Shown: positions 45,992-55,293 of the stretch, one piece after another
Numbering within the stretch: the stretch's first letter is position 1
Layout: each line of letters begins with the position of its first letter
DNA from: Fodinicola feengrottensis
GTDB lineage: Bacteria; Actinomycetota; Actinomycetes; Mycobacteriales; HKI-0501
Length of the DNA: 64,000 nucleotides
Assembly: GCF_010993775.1 (NCBI RefSeq)
Contig: NZ_WOTO01000036.1
Coordinates: 31,380-95,379 of the forward strand
Direction: 5' to 3'
Made by a program: the position numbers and the translations under genes
The notes under the pieces: model-generated
Told to the model about the DNA's origin: nothing
Seen by the model: only the letters and a program-made list of their open reading frames with translations
The model's database searches: none

Positions 45992-46615
45992 TCAGCTCGC
46001 GAGGGTGATCTGGTGGCCTTGCTTGTCGACTTTTGCCTGCAGATAGCGGATGTTGGTGCTGTTGGCGAAAACGCCCGTACGCAGCCGATGGCGGATCTGG
46101 ATGTGGTGGGCGATCAACTGCTCAGCCTTGTCGGGATTATTGGACAGCAGGTCGATCGTGCCCACGCCCAGCGCGGTCAGCATTTGCGCGGCCGCCGTGT
46201 AGTCACGACCGTCTTCGGGCAGCCCCAGAGCGGTGTTGGCGGCGAAGGTGTCCAGGCCGGTGTCCTGCAATGCGTACGCGTCGAGCTTGCTGTAGAGGCC
46301 GATCCCGCGACCTTCCTGGCGCAGGTAGAGCAAGTAGCCGCCAACGCCGGCGATCCGCTCGGTCGCCTCCCGGAGCTGCGGCCCGCAGTCACAGCGGGCC
46401 GAGCCGAACACGTCACCGGTCAGGCACTCGGAGTGCAGTCGTACGAGCGGGACCTCCGCGCCGGCTGGGTCGCCCAGCACCAGCGCCAGGTGTTCGAGGC
46501 CGTCGACCAGACCGGTGAAGGTCACCGCCTCGGCGTCCACCGCGTAGCCGTCGTCGAACCGGAGCGGGATCCGCAGGCGGGTACGGACCGTGGTCGGCGC
46601 AACGTTGGAGCCCAT
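45992..46615 (-). CDS. ribA: GTP cyclohydrolase II
   Basis: Opens GTP to 2,5-diamino-6-ribosylamino-pyrimidinone phosphate, the first step of riboflavin synthesis. 207 residues from ATG 46615 (MGSNVAPTTVRTRLRIPL); the longer frame to 46705 has an atypical N-terminus. Key motifs: VRLHSECLTGDVFGSARCDCGPQL (three zinc Cys), YLLYLRQEGRGIGLYSKLDAY, LGVGTIDLLSNNPDK. The DHBP synthase half (RibB) of bifunctional actinobacterial RibBA is absent, so this is a stand-alone RibA and probably an additional copy or part of a specialised pathway. Confidence 0.92.
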   Translation of the reverse strand: MGSNVAPTTVRTRLRIPLRFDDGYAVDAEAVTFTGLVDGLEHLALVLGDPAGAEVPLVRLHSECLTGDVFGSARCDCGPQLREATERIAGVGGYLLYLRQEGRGIGLYSKLDAYALQDTGLDTFAANTALGLPEDGRDYTAAAQMLTALGVGTIDLLSNNPDKAEQLIAHHIQIRHRLRTGVFANSTNIRYLQAKVDKQGHQITLAS

Positions 46616-46708
46616 GACACGCCCTTCACCGACGACAGGTAGGTCAAGAATCCCGCTGGCCCGGGCTTTATTCCGGCCGCGCCGGCCGGTGGTGATCACG
46701 GCCACACG

Positions 46709-47607
46709 TCACAGCTGGGTATATCCGTAAACAGCCTGCGTGACGGCGGTGATCTTGCTGGCCGCGGTGGGCCAGTCGACGCTCGTCGGATAGAGGCTCA
46801 GCACGATCAGGATGCGGCTGTCGTGGTCGACGAGGCCAGTCGTGTGCAGCAGGTGACTGGTCAGATCGACGCCGTCGGCGGGGATCTTCGCGGCGACGCC
46901 GGCCGGTGCCTCCTCGCCGGAGCTGGCTGGGCTGTCCGCGGAACTCGTCGGGCACTGCGGTGTGCGTACGACGTCAGGGAAACCAGACCAACCTTGTTTG
47001 ATCCGGAACGGCGCCGGCGCCACGCTCGGGATGCCGAAATACTGGTCGCTGCCGTCCTTCGCGCACTGGGTGGACTGCCCGAGATTGGCCAGGATGAACT
47101 GACCGAACGCATCCTGTTGTTGGTCAGCCAGCAGATACTGGTACGTGCGCAGGATGTCCGACGCGCTGATCGCGGTGTATCCCCAGTAATTCCGATCGGC
47201 CGGCGGCTCGGTGTGCTGCAGACCAAGTTTTTTTCCACCATTCTGGTGATGACTTCGGTGTAGCCGTCCCCGCGATAGAAGTACTTCGCGGCGGCGTCAT
47301 CGCTGGAGCGCAACATCGACTGCAGTTTGGGAAGATCATCGGCCGGAATATTGTCCACTGAGCCCTTGATGGTCAGGTAGTCCAGTGCGATGAGGATTTT
47401 CACCACGGACGCGGACCTGAACTGCTTGTCCGGGTCACGGCTGGCCAGGATGTGGTTTGTCGGACGATCAAACAGCAGGTAGCTGGTGGTCATGTCCGAG
47501 GGGATCGGCACTGGGGGAGCCTCCGTCCGGGCGCTGGCCGCGGCCGGGCCGAAGCCGGCCGCGATGATGGCGACCGATGCCGCCGTGGCACACAGCAATC
47601 TCTTCAC
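46709..47607 (-). CDS. secreted serine hydrolase, beta-lactamase-like (frameshifted)
   Basis: About 298 residues. GTG 47607 has GGAG five bases upstream and opens a signal peptide (KRLLCATAASVAIIAAGFG..AASA). The penicilloyl-serine-transferase SxxK is ASVVK near residue 70, followed by LDYLTIKG. Later parts (AISASDILRTYQYLLADQQQDAFGQFILANL, then FRIKQGWSGFP with a KxG-like triad) need shifts near 47230 and 47020. It resembles actinobacterial DUF/serine hydrolases of class A beta-lactamase fold that are not true lactamases. Exported. Confidence 0.75.
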
Positions 47608-47667
47608 GAATACTCCGATCAAGGACAAAGCGGGCAGCAAAATCCTGCCATGCCCTGATCTGTACGG

Positions 47668-48348
47668 TCATACCGGTGGGTCTGCCGCCCAGATGCCGCG
47701 GACGTGACCCAGGTGCTGGCGCATCAGCCGCTCGGCGCCGTCCGCGTCCCGGGCCTGGATGAGGTCGAGCAGCTCGGCGTGCTCGTGCGAGGAATCGAAA
47801 AGCGCGCTGCCCTCGGTCAGTGCTTTCAAGCCGTACAAGCGAGAGCTGGTACGCAACGACCGGACGATCTCGACGAGCCGCGGATTTCCGGCCTGGGCCA
47901 GCAAAGTCAGGTGGAAGTCCAGGTCGATCGTGACGTGTGCGATGAAATCACGGCGGCTGGCCGCTGCCTCGATGCCGGCGGCCAGCGGACGCAGCCGTTC
48001 GATCACCGCCGGGTCCACCCCCGCCTGCGCGATCCGCCGGATCACCGGGATCTCGATCAGGGCGCGCAACTCGGTGAGGTCGTCGAGCTCGGCGGCGGAC
48101 AGTTCGGTGACCCGGAAACCCTTGTTCCGGGCGATTTCCACCAGACCCTCTTTGGCCAGGTCCAGCATCGCCTCCCGGACCGGGGTAGCCGAGACGCCGA
48201 ACTGCTCGGCGAGGCTCGGCGCGGAGTAGACGACTCCGGGCGCCAGCTCACCGGAGATCACCGCGCCCCGCAGGGTTTCGGTGATCTCCTCGCGCAGGCT
48301 CCGGCGACCGCTCAGTGGCGCGAGGCGTACGGCCGCATCATCGATCAC
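47668..48348 (-). CDS. GntR/FCD-family regulator of the hydroxyproline operon
   Basis: 226 residues, intact. Winged helix SLREEITETLRGAVISGELAPGVVYSAPSLAEQFGVSATPVREAMLDLAKEGLVEIARNKGFRV, then the FCD domain with DLDFHLTLLAQAGN and the C-terminal His residues of SSHEHAELLDLIQARD, which bind a metal and a small acid in this subfamily. It overlaps the epimerase gene by four bases and is the last gene of the operon, so its level rises with that of its targets, a feedback layout. Confidence 0.9.
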   Translation of the reverse strand: MIDDAAVRLAPLSGRRSLREEITETLRGAVISGELAPGVVYSAPSLAEQFGVSATPVREAMLDLAKEGLVEIARNKGFRVTELSAAELDDLTELRALIEIPVIRRIAQAGVDPAVIERLRPLAAGIEAAASRRDFIAHVTIDLDFHLTLLAQAGNPRLVEIVRSLRTSSRLYGLKALTEGSALFDSSHEHAELLDLIQARDADGAERLMRQHLGHVRGIWAADPPV

Positions 48349-49351
48349 AGTTCGAACCCCTCGGGAAACGGATCGTCCGGATCACGCAGATATTGTGCCG
48401 TACCAGTGATCCAGGCCCGGCCGGTGACGGTCGGGACCACCGCGGACCGGCCGCCGACGGTGGTTCGCTCCACCAACCGGCCAGTGAATTCGGTGCCGAT
48501 GAACGACTCGTTACGAAAGTCGGTGTGCAGCGGCAGCAGTCCGCGGCTGTGCAGCTGGGCCATCCGGGCGCTGGTGCCGGTCCCACAGGGCGAGCGGTCG
48601 AACCAGCCGGGATGGATCACCATCGCATCGCATGCCGGGAATGTCTGGCGGTCGATCCCGGTGCGGCCAGGTAAACATGATGGCAGCCAGCGATCTCCGG
48701 GTTCTCCGGATGCTCCGGTCGCTCGCTCTGGTTGACAGCCGCCATAATGGCCAGCCCCGCGTCCAGCATCCGCTGTTTGTTCGTACGCTCAAAGGCGATC
48801 CCGAGGCTCTCCAGCTCCACGATGGCGTAGAAGTTGCCGCCGAAAGCGACGTCGTACGAGATTTCCCCAAAATCCGCCGTCTTGACCGTACGATCCAGGC
48901 CCAAGGTGAAAGACGGCACGTTTCGCAGGGTGACCGCGCGAGCGGCGCGTTGCTCGACTTTCACGTCCACCACGACCAAACCTGCCGGAGTGTCCAACCG
49001 GATGGTGGTGACCGGCTCTTGGACCTCGACCATGCCGGCCTCCACCAGCACGGTAGCGACTCCGATCGTGCCGTGCCCGCACATCGGCAGGCAGCCGGAC
49101 ACCTCGATGAAAAGCACTCCCCAGTCGGCGTCCGGACGCGTCGGCGGCTGCAGGATCGCGCCGCTCATCGCGGCGTGGCCGCGCGGCTCGTTCATCAGGA
49201 ACTTCCGGATGTGGTCGAGGTTTTCGAGGAAATACCGGCGGCGGTCGAACATCGTGTCGCCCGGGATGACCGGCACCCCGCCGGTGATGACGCGGGTCGG
49301 CATTCCCTCGGTGTGCGAGTCGACGGCATGGAGGACCCGGTCGCTGCGCAT
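48345..49351 (-). CDS. 4-hydroxyproline 2-epimerase (proline racemase family, frameshifted)
   Basis: Cofactor-free epimerase of about 335 residues converting trans-4-hydroxy-L-proline to cis-4-hydroxy-D-proline. Both catalytic Cys are present: SGCLPMCGHGTIGVA and DRSPCGTGTSARMA, which separates it from the dehydratase branch where one is Thr. Other family blocks: VDSHTEGMPTRVITGG and EPRGHAAMSGAILQPP. An indel near 48640 shifts the C-terminal third. ATG 49351. It lies two bases after the deaminase gene and overlaps the GntR gene. Confidence 0.9.
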
Positions 49352-49353
49352 AG

Positions 49354-50249
49354 TCAGGAAAGCCCTTCTGCGAGCGCCTTTTCGGTGGCCTGGCGAACGG
49401 TTTGCTCATGCTCGGCGCTCAGCGGCACGCGCGGCTGTCGGGACGGCCCGCCATAGCGGCCGGCGAGGTCCATGCTCAGCTTGATCGCCTGGACGAACTC
49501 GGTTTTGGAGTCCCAGCGCAACAACGGATGCAGCGCCCGGTAGAGCGGCAGCGCGGTGCCGAGATCGCCGCCGGTAGCGGCTTTCCACAGCTCGACGCAG
49601 GCGTGTGGGAAAGCGTTGGATAGCCGGAAATCCAGCCCACCGCGCCGGCGATCGCCAGTTCCAGCGCGAGATCGTCACTGCCGCACAGCACTTCGAGGTC
49701 GGGCGCCAACTCGTGCACCTGGTAGATCCGCCTTACGTCTCCGGAAAACTCCTTCACGCCGACGATCAGCCCCTCGCCGTGGATCTCCGCGAGCAGCTCC
49801 GGAACCAGGTCGACCTTGGTGTCGAAGGGATTGTTGTACGCCACGATCGGCACGCCCACCTTGGCGACTTCTCGATAGTGGGCGACCACGGCCCGTCGAT
49901 CGGCGCGATAAGTGTTGGGAGGCAACAACATCACTGCCGGCGCGCCGGCCTCCGCCGCCTGCTCGGCCCATCGGCGAGCCTCATCGGCGCCGTACGCGGC
50001 AACGCCTGGCATCACCGAGAAACCCGGCGGCGCGGCCGCGACCGCGGTGGTGACAACCTGCGCCCGCTCCTGCGCTGAAAGCGTTTGGTATTCGCCAAGC
50101 GAACCGTTCGGGGTGACGCCGTCGTCGCAGCCGTTCGCGGCCAGCCAACCGACATGCTCGGCATAGCCGTCGAAGTCGACTTTCCCTTCGCGCAACGGAA
50201 GCGCCGTCGCGACCAGCACGCCGTGCCATGCCTTTTCCGGTTCGTTCAT
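49354..50249 (-). CDS. DHDPS-family pyrroline-4-hydroxy-2-carboxylate deaminase (frameshifted)
   Basis: TIM-barrel lyase/deaminase of the dihydrodipicolinate synthase family, about 298 residues. It has GDGVTPNGSLGEYQTLSAQER-type motif as DDGVTPNGSLGEYQTLS, PPNTYRADRRAVVAHYREVA, YNNPFDTKVDL and the Schiff-base Lys in LIVGVKEFSGD. An indel near 49610 changes frame for the last 85 residues (WDSKTEFVQAIKLSMDLAGRYGG ... EKALAEGLS). The operon context (epimerase, D-amino-acid dehydrogenase) assigns it as the HPC deaminase that yields 2-oxoglutarate semialdehyde. ATG 50249 overlaps the upstream stop. Confidence 0.85.
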
Positions 50250-51593
50250 CAGTTCTCCAGTCTCGACAGCACTCCCAGCGGCACCGGCTGGCCGATGGGT
50301 CGTTCGGCCAGCCCGCGCAAATCCTGTTCGGTCACCGCTCGGCCAAGCTCGCCGGCCACCAGAGCGGCGGTGGGGTAGCCGCAGACGCGGCCCTGGCACA
50401 GCCCCATCCCGGGCCGCGCGTACGACTTGACCGCCCGCGGGTCGGTGGCGCCGAGCTCGGTGACCGCATGGCGGATCGTGCCGACAGTGATTTCCTCGCA
50501 GCGGCAGGCAATTGTGTCCGTACGTACCCAGCTCTGCCAACCCGGCAACACTGGATAAGTCTGGTGCATCGCCTCCGCGAAAATCCGCAAGGCCGCTCGC
50601 CGCCTCAACAACCGGCTGGGCGGACGTGCATTCGCCGCGAAGAGGCCGGCAATTTCACCTTCCACGAGCGAGAGTTGAGCGCCACCGACTCCGCAGGCCT
50701 CGCCCGCAACGTAAACTCCGGTAACCGTGCTGCGCTGCTGGTCATCGACCTTGACCACACAGGCTGCCGTCGGCGTCGACGACCATTTCGCAGCCCAGCT
50801 GTCGCGGAATTTCGGTCTGTGGCGTGAAACCGTAGCCGACCGCGACCGTGTCGCAGTCGATCCGGCGCTTGCTGACTATTGTCCAGTTCGAGTCCAAACG
50901 CGCGACGGTGACTCCGGTGACGCTTTCCGTGCCATGCGCCTGGACCACAGTCGTACGCGTGCTGAACGGAATTCGATATCGTCTCAGCCTCCGCAAATAG
51001 CCAGCACCTTCGAAGATCTTGCTGACATTGCGAGAAAGGGCCAACGGATGTCGTAAGAAAGCGGTGGGTCGGCCGGCCTCGAAAACCCCGACCACCTGGC
51101 CGCCAGCCTCGGCCAGGCCAGCGGCCACTGGCAGCAGAAAAGGGCCGGTGCCCGCGACCGCGATCCGGTTACCAGCCACCACGCCCTGGCCTTTCAACAA
51201 AGCCTGCACTCCGCCGGCGGTGAAAACGCCCGGCAATGTCCAGCCCGGGAAGGGCAGCTGCCGGTCGTACGCGCCGGTGGCCACGACAACCGTACGACAG
51301 TCGATTTCCCGATCCGGGAGAGCATGGATGGTGAAGCCGCTGTCGGTACGCTCGATGTGCCAGATCGCGTGTGACGGCAGGAAAGTGACGGCCTCCAAGG
51401 CCGCGCGCAGGGGTGCGGGGAGGCGGTCCTCGCCGGCGCGATGCCGCCAATACTGCCCGCCCGGCCGCGGCGCCGCGTCAATCAGCACGACCCGGCTGCC
51501 CTGTGCCGCTGCGGCGGCCGCCGCCGAGAGGCCAGCCGGACCGGCGCCCAGCACGGCGATGTCGTACGAGCCGTCAGCAGGCGAGATCGCCAT
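50249..51593 (-). CDS. D-hydroxyproline dehydrogenase, NAD(P)/FAD alpha-type subunit (frameshifted)
   Basis: About 448 residues. Two dinucleotide-binding folds, DIAVLGAGPAGLSAAAAAAAQG and RIAVAGTGPFLLPVAAGLAEAG, with VVVATGAYDRQLPFPGW between. After an indel near 50755 the C-terminus reads GVYVAGEACGVGGAQLSLVEGEIAG and ends with a BFD-like [2Fe-2S] site, CRCEEIT and CQGRVCGYP. This is the large subunit of the three-part D-hydroxyproline (or opine/octopine-type) dehydrogenase. ATG 51593 overlaps the ferredoxin-like gene by 20 bases; the stop overlaps the deaminase start. Confidence 0.88.
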
Positions 51594-51843
51594 GTCCGGC
51601 CCCTTCCTGTGTTTCCACGACATCCCCCGGCCGCACCTCGGTGAGACAGGCGCGCTGGTTGGGTCCGCCGCTAATTGTTGCCAGACAGTCAAAACACACG
51701 CCGATGCCACAGAAAATGCCGCGTGCCTTGCCATCTTTTCGGGTGAGTCGCCAGGACCGGTGCCCGGCAGCGATGAGCGCAGCGCCGACGGTCTGCCCGG
51801 GCTCGGCTTCGATGTGTTTTCCGTCGAAGGAAAAGGTGATCAT
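51574..51843 (-). CDS. (2Fe-2S)-binding gamma-type subunit of D-hydroxyproline dehydrogenase
   Basis: 89 residues, intact. A plant-type ferredoxin-like fold with the iron ligands in FCGIGVCFDCLATI and QRACLTEVRPGDVV. Preceded by ITFSFDGKHIEAEPGQTVGAALIAAGHR. Such small proteins are encoded between the two flavoprotein subunits of amino-acid/opine dehydrogenases, as here, and pass electrons between flavins. It overlaps both neighbours (4 and 20 bases). Confidence 0.9.
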   Translation of the reverse strand: MITFSFDGKHIEAEPGQTVGAALIAAGHRSWRLTRKDGKARGIFCGIGVCFDCLATISGGPNQRACLTEVRPGDVVETQEGAGHGDLAC

Positions 51844-52997
51844 CTGGCGGCTTCTTCGAATCGATGCGGGCGCAGCGGGGTTAGGTCGACAGCAGGCCTC
51901 TGGTCAGTCAACAACTGGGCGATCACATGCCCGGTCGCGGCCGCCAGCCCGATGCCGGCACCCTCGTGGCCGCAGGCGTGCACCAGGCCGGGCACCCGTG
52001 GATCCGGCCCGATCACCGGCAGGTGGTCTGGGCAGTACGGCCGAAAGCCCAAGTAGCTTCGCAGCAGTGAAACCTTTTCCAGGAAAGGGAAAACCCCGAT
52101 CGCCTGGGTGGCCAGTCTACGCAGCACAGGCAGCGAGAACGTGCGATCGAAACCTACCCGCTCACGGCTCGCTCCAATAAGGACGGTCCCACTTTTGGTT
52201 CCCTCGACCACCACGGATGTTTCCAGCCCGGCGTCATCGCTGGCGACGTTCGCGAGGTATTCGGCGGTGTAGACCTTGTGTCGTACCACCCGAGGCAACG
52301 GCTCGGTGACCAGAACGAATCCGCGCCGAGGCAACACCGGCACCGGCGCGCCGGCCAGCTCGGCCACCTGGCCGGCCCACGTACCAGCCGCGTTTATCAC
52401 CCACCGGGCATAAAACTCGTCCGCCGGGTCGGTCTTCACCCCGATCACAGCGCCCTGCCGGTCGCGCAGGAATGCCACCACGGTGGTGCCGGTGCGTACG
52501 ACCGCACCTGCCTGGCGAGCGCGGCGCAACAGGTGAACAGTCGCGAGCATGGGGTGGACCTGCGCGTCCTGCCGATAGAGCGCACCGCCCACCACATCGC
52601 GGGAAATATTGGGCTCCAACTGGAAAAGCTCGTCCTGGTCAAGGTCGACCGCGTCGACCCCAACGGCCCGCTGCCCAGCCGTGAGCGCCCGCAGCCCGGT
52701 CGCGGTCGCCGCCGATCCAGCCACCACCACGCCACCTTTTGACTCGTATTCCAGGCATCGCGCGTCAAGGTCCGCGCTTATGTCCTGCCAGAGCCGCGAA
52801 GAGAGCAGTGCGAGATCCAGCTCCGGTCCGGGTTCCTTGTCCGAGACCAGAATATTGCCCTCGCCGGCGCTGGTCGTGCCACCCGCGATCGCGCCACGAT
52901 CGACGACGGTGACGGTCAGCCCAGCGGCCGTGCACGCGTACGCACAAGCCGCCCCCACCACCCCAGCCCCAATCACCAGCACATCAGTTCCCGCCAC
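51840..52997 (-). CDS. FAD-dependent D-hydroxyproline dehydrogenase, beta-type catalytic subunit
   Basis: 385 residues, intact, DAO/glycine-oxidase family. Rossmann start TDVLVIGAGVVGAACAYACTAAGLTV, then GTTSAGEGNILVSDKEPG (flavin region), WVINAAGTWAGQVAELAG and the C-terminal GLVHACGHEGAGIGLAAATGHVIAQLL. ATG 52997. It oxidises the D-imino acid made by the epimerase to the pyrroline carboxylate. It is the first gene of the leftward six-gene unit; the promoter must lie in 52998-53140. Confidence 0.92.
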   Translation of the reverse strand: MAGTDVLVIGAGVVGAACAYACTAAGLTVTVVDRGAIAGGTTSAGEGNILVSDKEPGPELDLALLSSRLWQDISADLDARCLEYESKGGVVVAGSAATATGLRALTAGQRAVGVDAVDLDQDELFQLEPNISRDVVGGALYRQDAQVHPMLATVHLLRRARQAGAVVRTGTTVVAFLRDRQGAVIGVKTDPADEFYARWVINAAGTWAGQVAELAGAPVPVLPRRGFVLVTEPLPRVVRHKVYTAEYLANVASDDAGLETSVVVEGTKSGTVLIGASRERVGFDRTFSLPVLRRLATQAIGVFPFLEKVSLLRSYLGFRPYCPDHLPVIGPDPRVPGLVHACGHEGAGIGLAAATGHVIAQLLTDQRPAVDLTPLRPHRFEEAAR

Positions 52998-53144
52998 ACC
53001 AGTAGCATGTCATATTGCACTCTCCCTGACCAGTAACCCCCGGCTCGCTCAGTGGAGGAGGTCGCCCGTCCCACGCCACGCGCACTCGCGCACGGCCGTA
53101 CTCACTCAGCCAAGTGAACCCAGCCACACTGGCCTTCAACCCAG

Positions 53145-53484
53145 CCCCCGCCCGCGCGGCGGCCGGAGGCCGCCCAGGTTCGTGGCGGTGGGGTGCCCGG
53201 TTTTGGGGCGCCCCGGCGATGCGAACCGGATGCGCCACCGCAGGTACTGCGGCCATCAACACTGCCCCCCGCCCGCGCGGCGGCCGGAGGCCGCCCAGGT
53301 TCGTGGCGGTGGGGTGCCCGGTTTTTGGGCGCCCTGGCGACGCGGACCGGATGCGCCGCCGCAGGAACTGCGGCCAACAACTCAGCCGCCCAGGGTTCGT
53401 GGCGGTGGGGGTGCCCGGGTTTTGGGTGCCCCGGCGATGCGAACCGGATGCGCGCCGCCGCAGGTACTGCGGCCAACAACACTG
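53145..53484. repeat. three tandem imperfect repeats of about 100-120 bp
   Basis: Copies at about 53145-53264, 53265-53382 and 53383-53484 share CGCCCAGG(G)TTCGTGGCGGTGGGG, TGCCCGG(G)TTTTxGG, CCGGATGCGCC(G/A)CCGCAGG and ACTGCGGCCA(A/T)CAAC. They differ by small indels, and the third lacks the first 15-20 bases. No coding pattern fits. The block separates the hydroxyproline operon from an MFS gene. Confidence 0.85.
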
Positions 53485-53569
53485 CGGCCATATACTTGTC
53501 CGATTTTTTCGCTACTAGCGGGCTGACTGGCGCTAACCGGCAACGGCTCGATGGGCAAGGCTGAACAGC

Positions 53570-54739
53570 ATGACCATCGCAACGCAGGCCCAGACGCGCT
53601 ATCGGGGGAAAGCGGACCGGCCGGCGGTGGCGCTGATGGCGGTTGGGCATGCGGTGGACGACCTCTATCAGGGGGCCGTGCCGGCGCTGATCCCGTTCTT
53701 CGTGGCCGCGCATCACTGGAGTTATGCGGCGGCGAGCGGGATCACGTTGGCCGCGACCCTGCTGTCGTCGGTGATTCAGCCGGTTTTCGGAGTGCTGGTT
53801 GACCGGTGGGCGCTGTCCTGGCTGGTGCCGGCCGGGATGAGCGTCGCCGGGCTGGGCGTCGGGCTGTCCGGGCTGAGCGCGAACTACTGGGTGACCTGGC
53901 TGGCGATCGCGCTTTCCGGGCTGGGCGTCGCCGCGTACCACCCGGGCGCCGCACGGTTGGCCCGGGCCGCGAGCCGCGGCGGCCACACCGGGATGAGCTG
54001 GTTCTCGCTCGGCGGCAACGTTGGTTTCGCGCTGGCTCCGGTGCTGGTGGCACCCTTGTTGGAGACGTACGGTGTGACCGCCACGCTGCCGTTGCTGGTG
54101 CCGGCGCTGGTTTTCGCGGCGGTCAGTACGGTGCTGATCCGCCGACTGGGGTCGGCCGGCACGACCAGCGGCCCTCGTGAGGTGCCCGCGACCGATGACT
54201 GGCCGAACTTCGGCAAGCTGACGTTCGTGCTGGTCGTACGCTCAATTCAGACCTTCGGTCTGGGCACTTTTCTGGCGCTCTACGTGCAACGTCGAGTGGG
54301 CGTCGGGGTAGCCGCGGGCGACGCGGCGCTGACGTTGTTCTACGGCGTCGGAGCGTGCGGCACGCTGCTTGGTGGTTGGCTCGCCGGCCGGTGGGGGCGG
54401 ATGCGGACCGTTCGGATCGGTTACGCACTCAGCATTCCGGGTGCGGTCGGGATGGCGGTGGCCAGCGGGCCGCTGTTGTACGTCTTTATCGCCATCACCG
54501 CACTCGCGCTTTATGTCCCGTTCTCATTGCACGTGACGCTCGGCCAGGACTACCTGCCGAACCGGATCGGCACCGCGAGCGGCGTCACTCTCGGCCTCGC
54601 GGTCAGCGTCGGCGGCCTCGCCGTACCACTGCTCGGCAAGCTGGCCGACGCAACAAATCTGCAGGTCGCGGTGGCCGTGCTGGCTGTGCTCCCGATCCTC
54701 GCGTTCGCCGTCACCCTCCGGCTGTCCGAACCGCGCTGA
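53570..54739 (+). CDS. MFS efflux transporter, fosmidomycin-resistance (Fsr)-like
   Basis: 389 residues, intact, 12 TM. It opens VALMAVGHAVDDLYQGAVPALIPFFV, the Fsr-type first helix with the conserved Asp pair. Then SSVIQPVFGVLVDRW, SGLGVAAYHPGAARLARAAS, FSLGGNVGFALAPVLVAPLL and GTLLGGWLAGRWGRMRTVRIGY. Fsr relatives export drugs or metabolites. ATG 53570; no strong ribosome site. It converges on a GNAT gene three bases beyond its stop. Confidence 0.9.
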   Translation: MTIATQAQTRYRGKADRPAVALMAVGHAVDDLYQGAVPALIPFFVAAHHWSYAAASGITLAATLLSSVIQPVFGVLVDRWALSWLVPAGMSVAGLGVGLSGLSANYWVTWLAIALSGLGVAAYHPGAARLARAASRGGHTGMSWFSLGGNVGFALAPVLVAPLLETYGVTATLPLLVPALVFAAVSTVLIRRLGSAGTTSGPREVPATDDWPNFGKLTFVLVVRSIQTFGLGTFLALYVQRRVGVGVAAGDAALTLFYGVGACGTLLGGWLAGRWGRMRTVRIGYALSIPGAVGMAVASGPLLYVFIAITALALYVPFSLHVTLGQDYLPNRIGTASGVTLGLAVSVGGLAVPLLGKLADATNLQVAVAVLAVLPILAFAVTLRLSEPR

Positions 54740-54741
54740 CT

Positions 54742-55217
54742 TCACAGCGGGAGGCGGTAGTTGGTGGCGGGCTGGAAGCCGACCGATTCATAGAGTGGCG
54801 CGCCCATCGACGTGGCGTGCAGCTCGGCGATCCCGATGCCCTTCGTACGGGACCAGTCCAGGACCGCGGCCAGCAACTGGCGGGCGACGCCCTGGCCACG
54901 GGCGGAGGGATAGACGTACATCCCCCGCCGACGTACGCGCGCAGGCCCGACGGGTTGCCGGTACGCGGGAGCCCGTCCAACAGCCACACCGAGCAGCCGC
55001 CGGCCACGGTGTTTTCTTGCTGTGCAACGAAGGCGGCAAAGGAGTCGGTGCGGAGCTTTCGGTCGTACCAGTCGGACATGCCGCGCATCCAGTCCGCGGT
55101 CGGGTCGCTGATGTCGTGGCCCATCGACTCGAACATCAGGATCGCCATCCTGGCCAGTGCGGCGGCGTCCGCGCTGGTCGCCGGCCGGATCATCGCCGCG
55201 GTCTGCTGCAAGGTCAC
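54742..55217 (-). CDS. GNAT-family N-acetyltransferase (frameshifted)
   Basis: About 158 residues. N-terminus MIRPATSADAAALARMAILMFESMGHD, middle FAAFVAQQENTVAGGCSVWLLDGLP, and, after an indel near 54930, the acetyl-CoA loop VYPSARGQGVARQLLAAVLDWSRTKGIGIAELHATSMGAPLYESVGF, which is diagnostic of GNAT. ATG 55217. It diverges from the MocR gene at 55294, so MocR could control it. The substrate is unknown. Confidence 0.88.
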
Positions 55218-55293
55218 GCTGAGTTCCTTTGGTCTGTGAATTGACTACCAATACACTCAGGAAACCGAGAAAGCGGCAGGAGAACCAGAGCCA

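Noticed and set aside
46709..47607. Antibiotic-resistance beta-lactamase
   Set aside because: Only the SxxK and a weak KxG-like site can be read and the SDN/ExxxN motifs are not evident; better treated as a generic serine hydrolase.
53145..53484. CRISPR array
   Set aside because: The repeats are about 100-120 bp, adjoin without unique spacers, and no cas genes are near.
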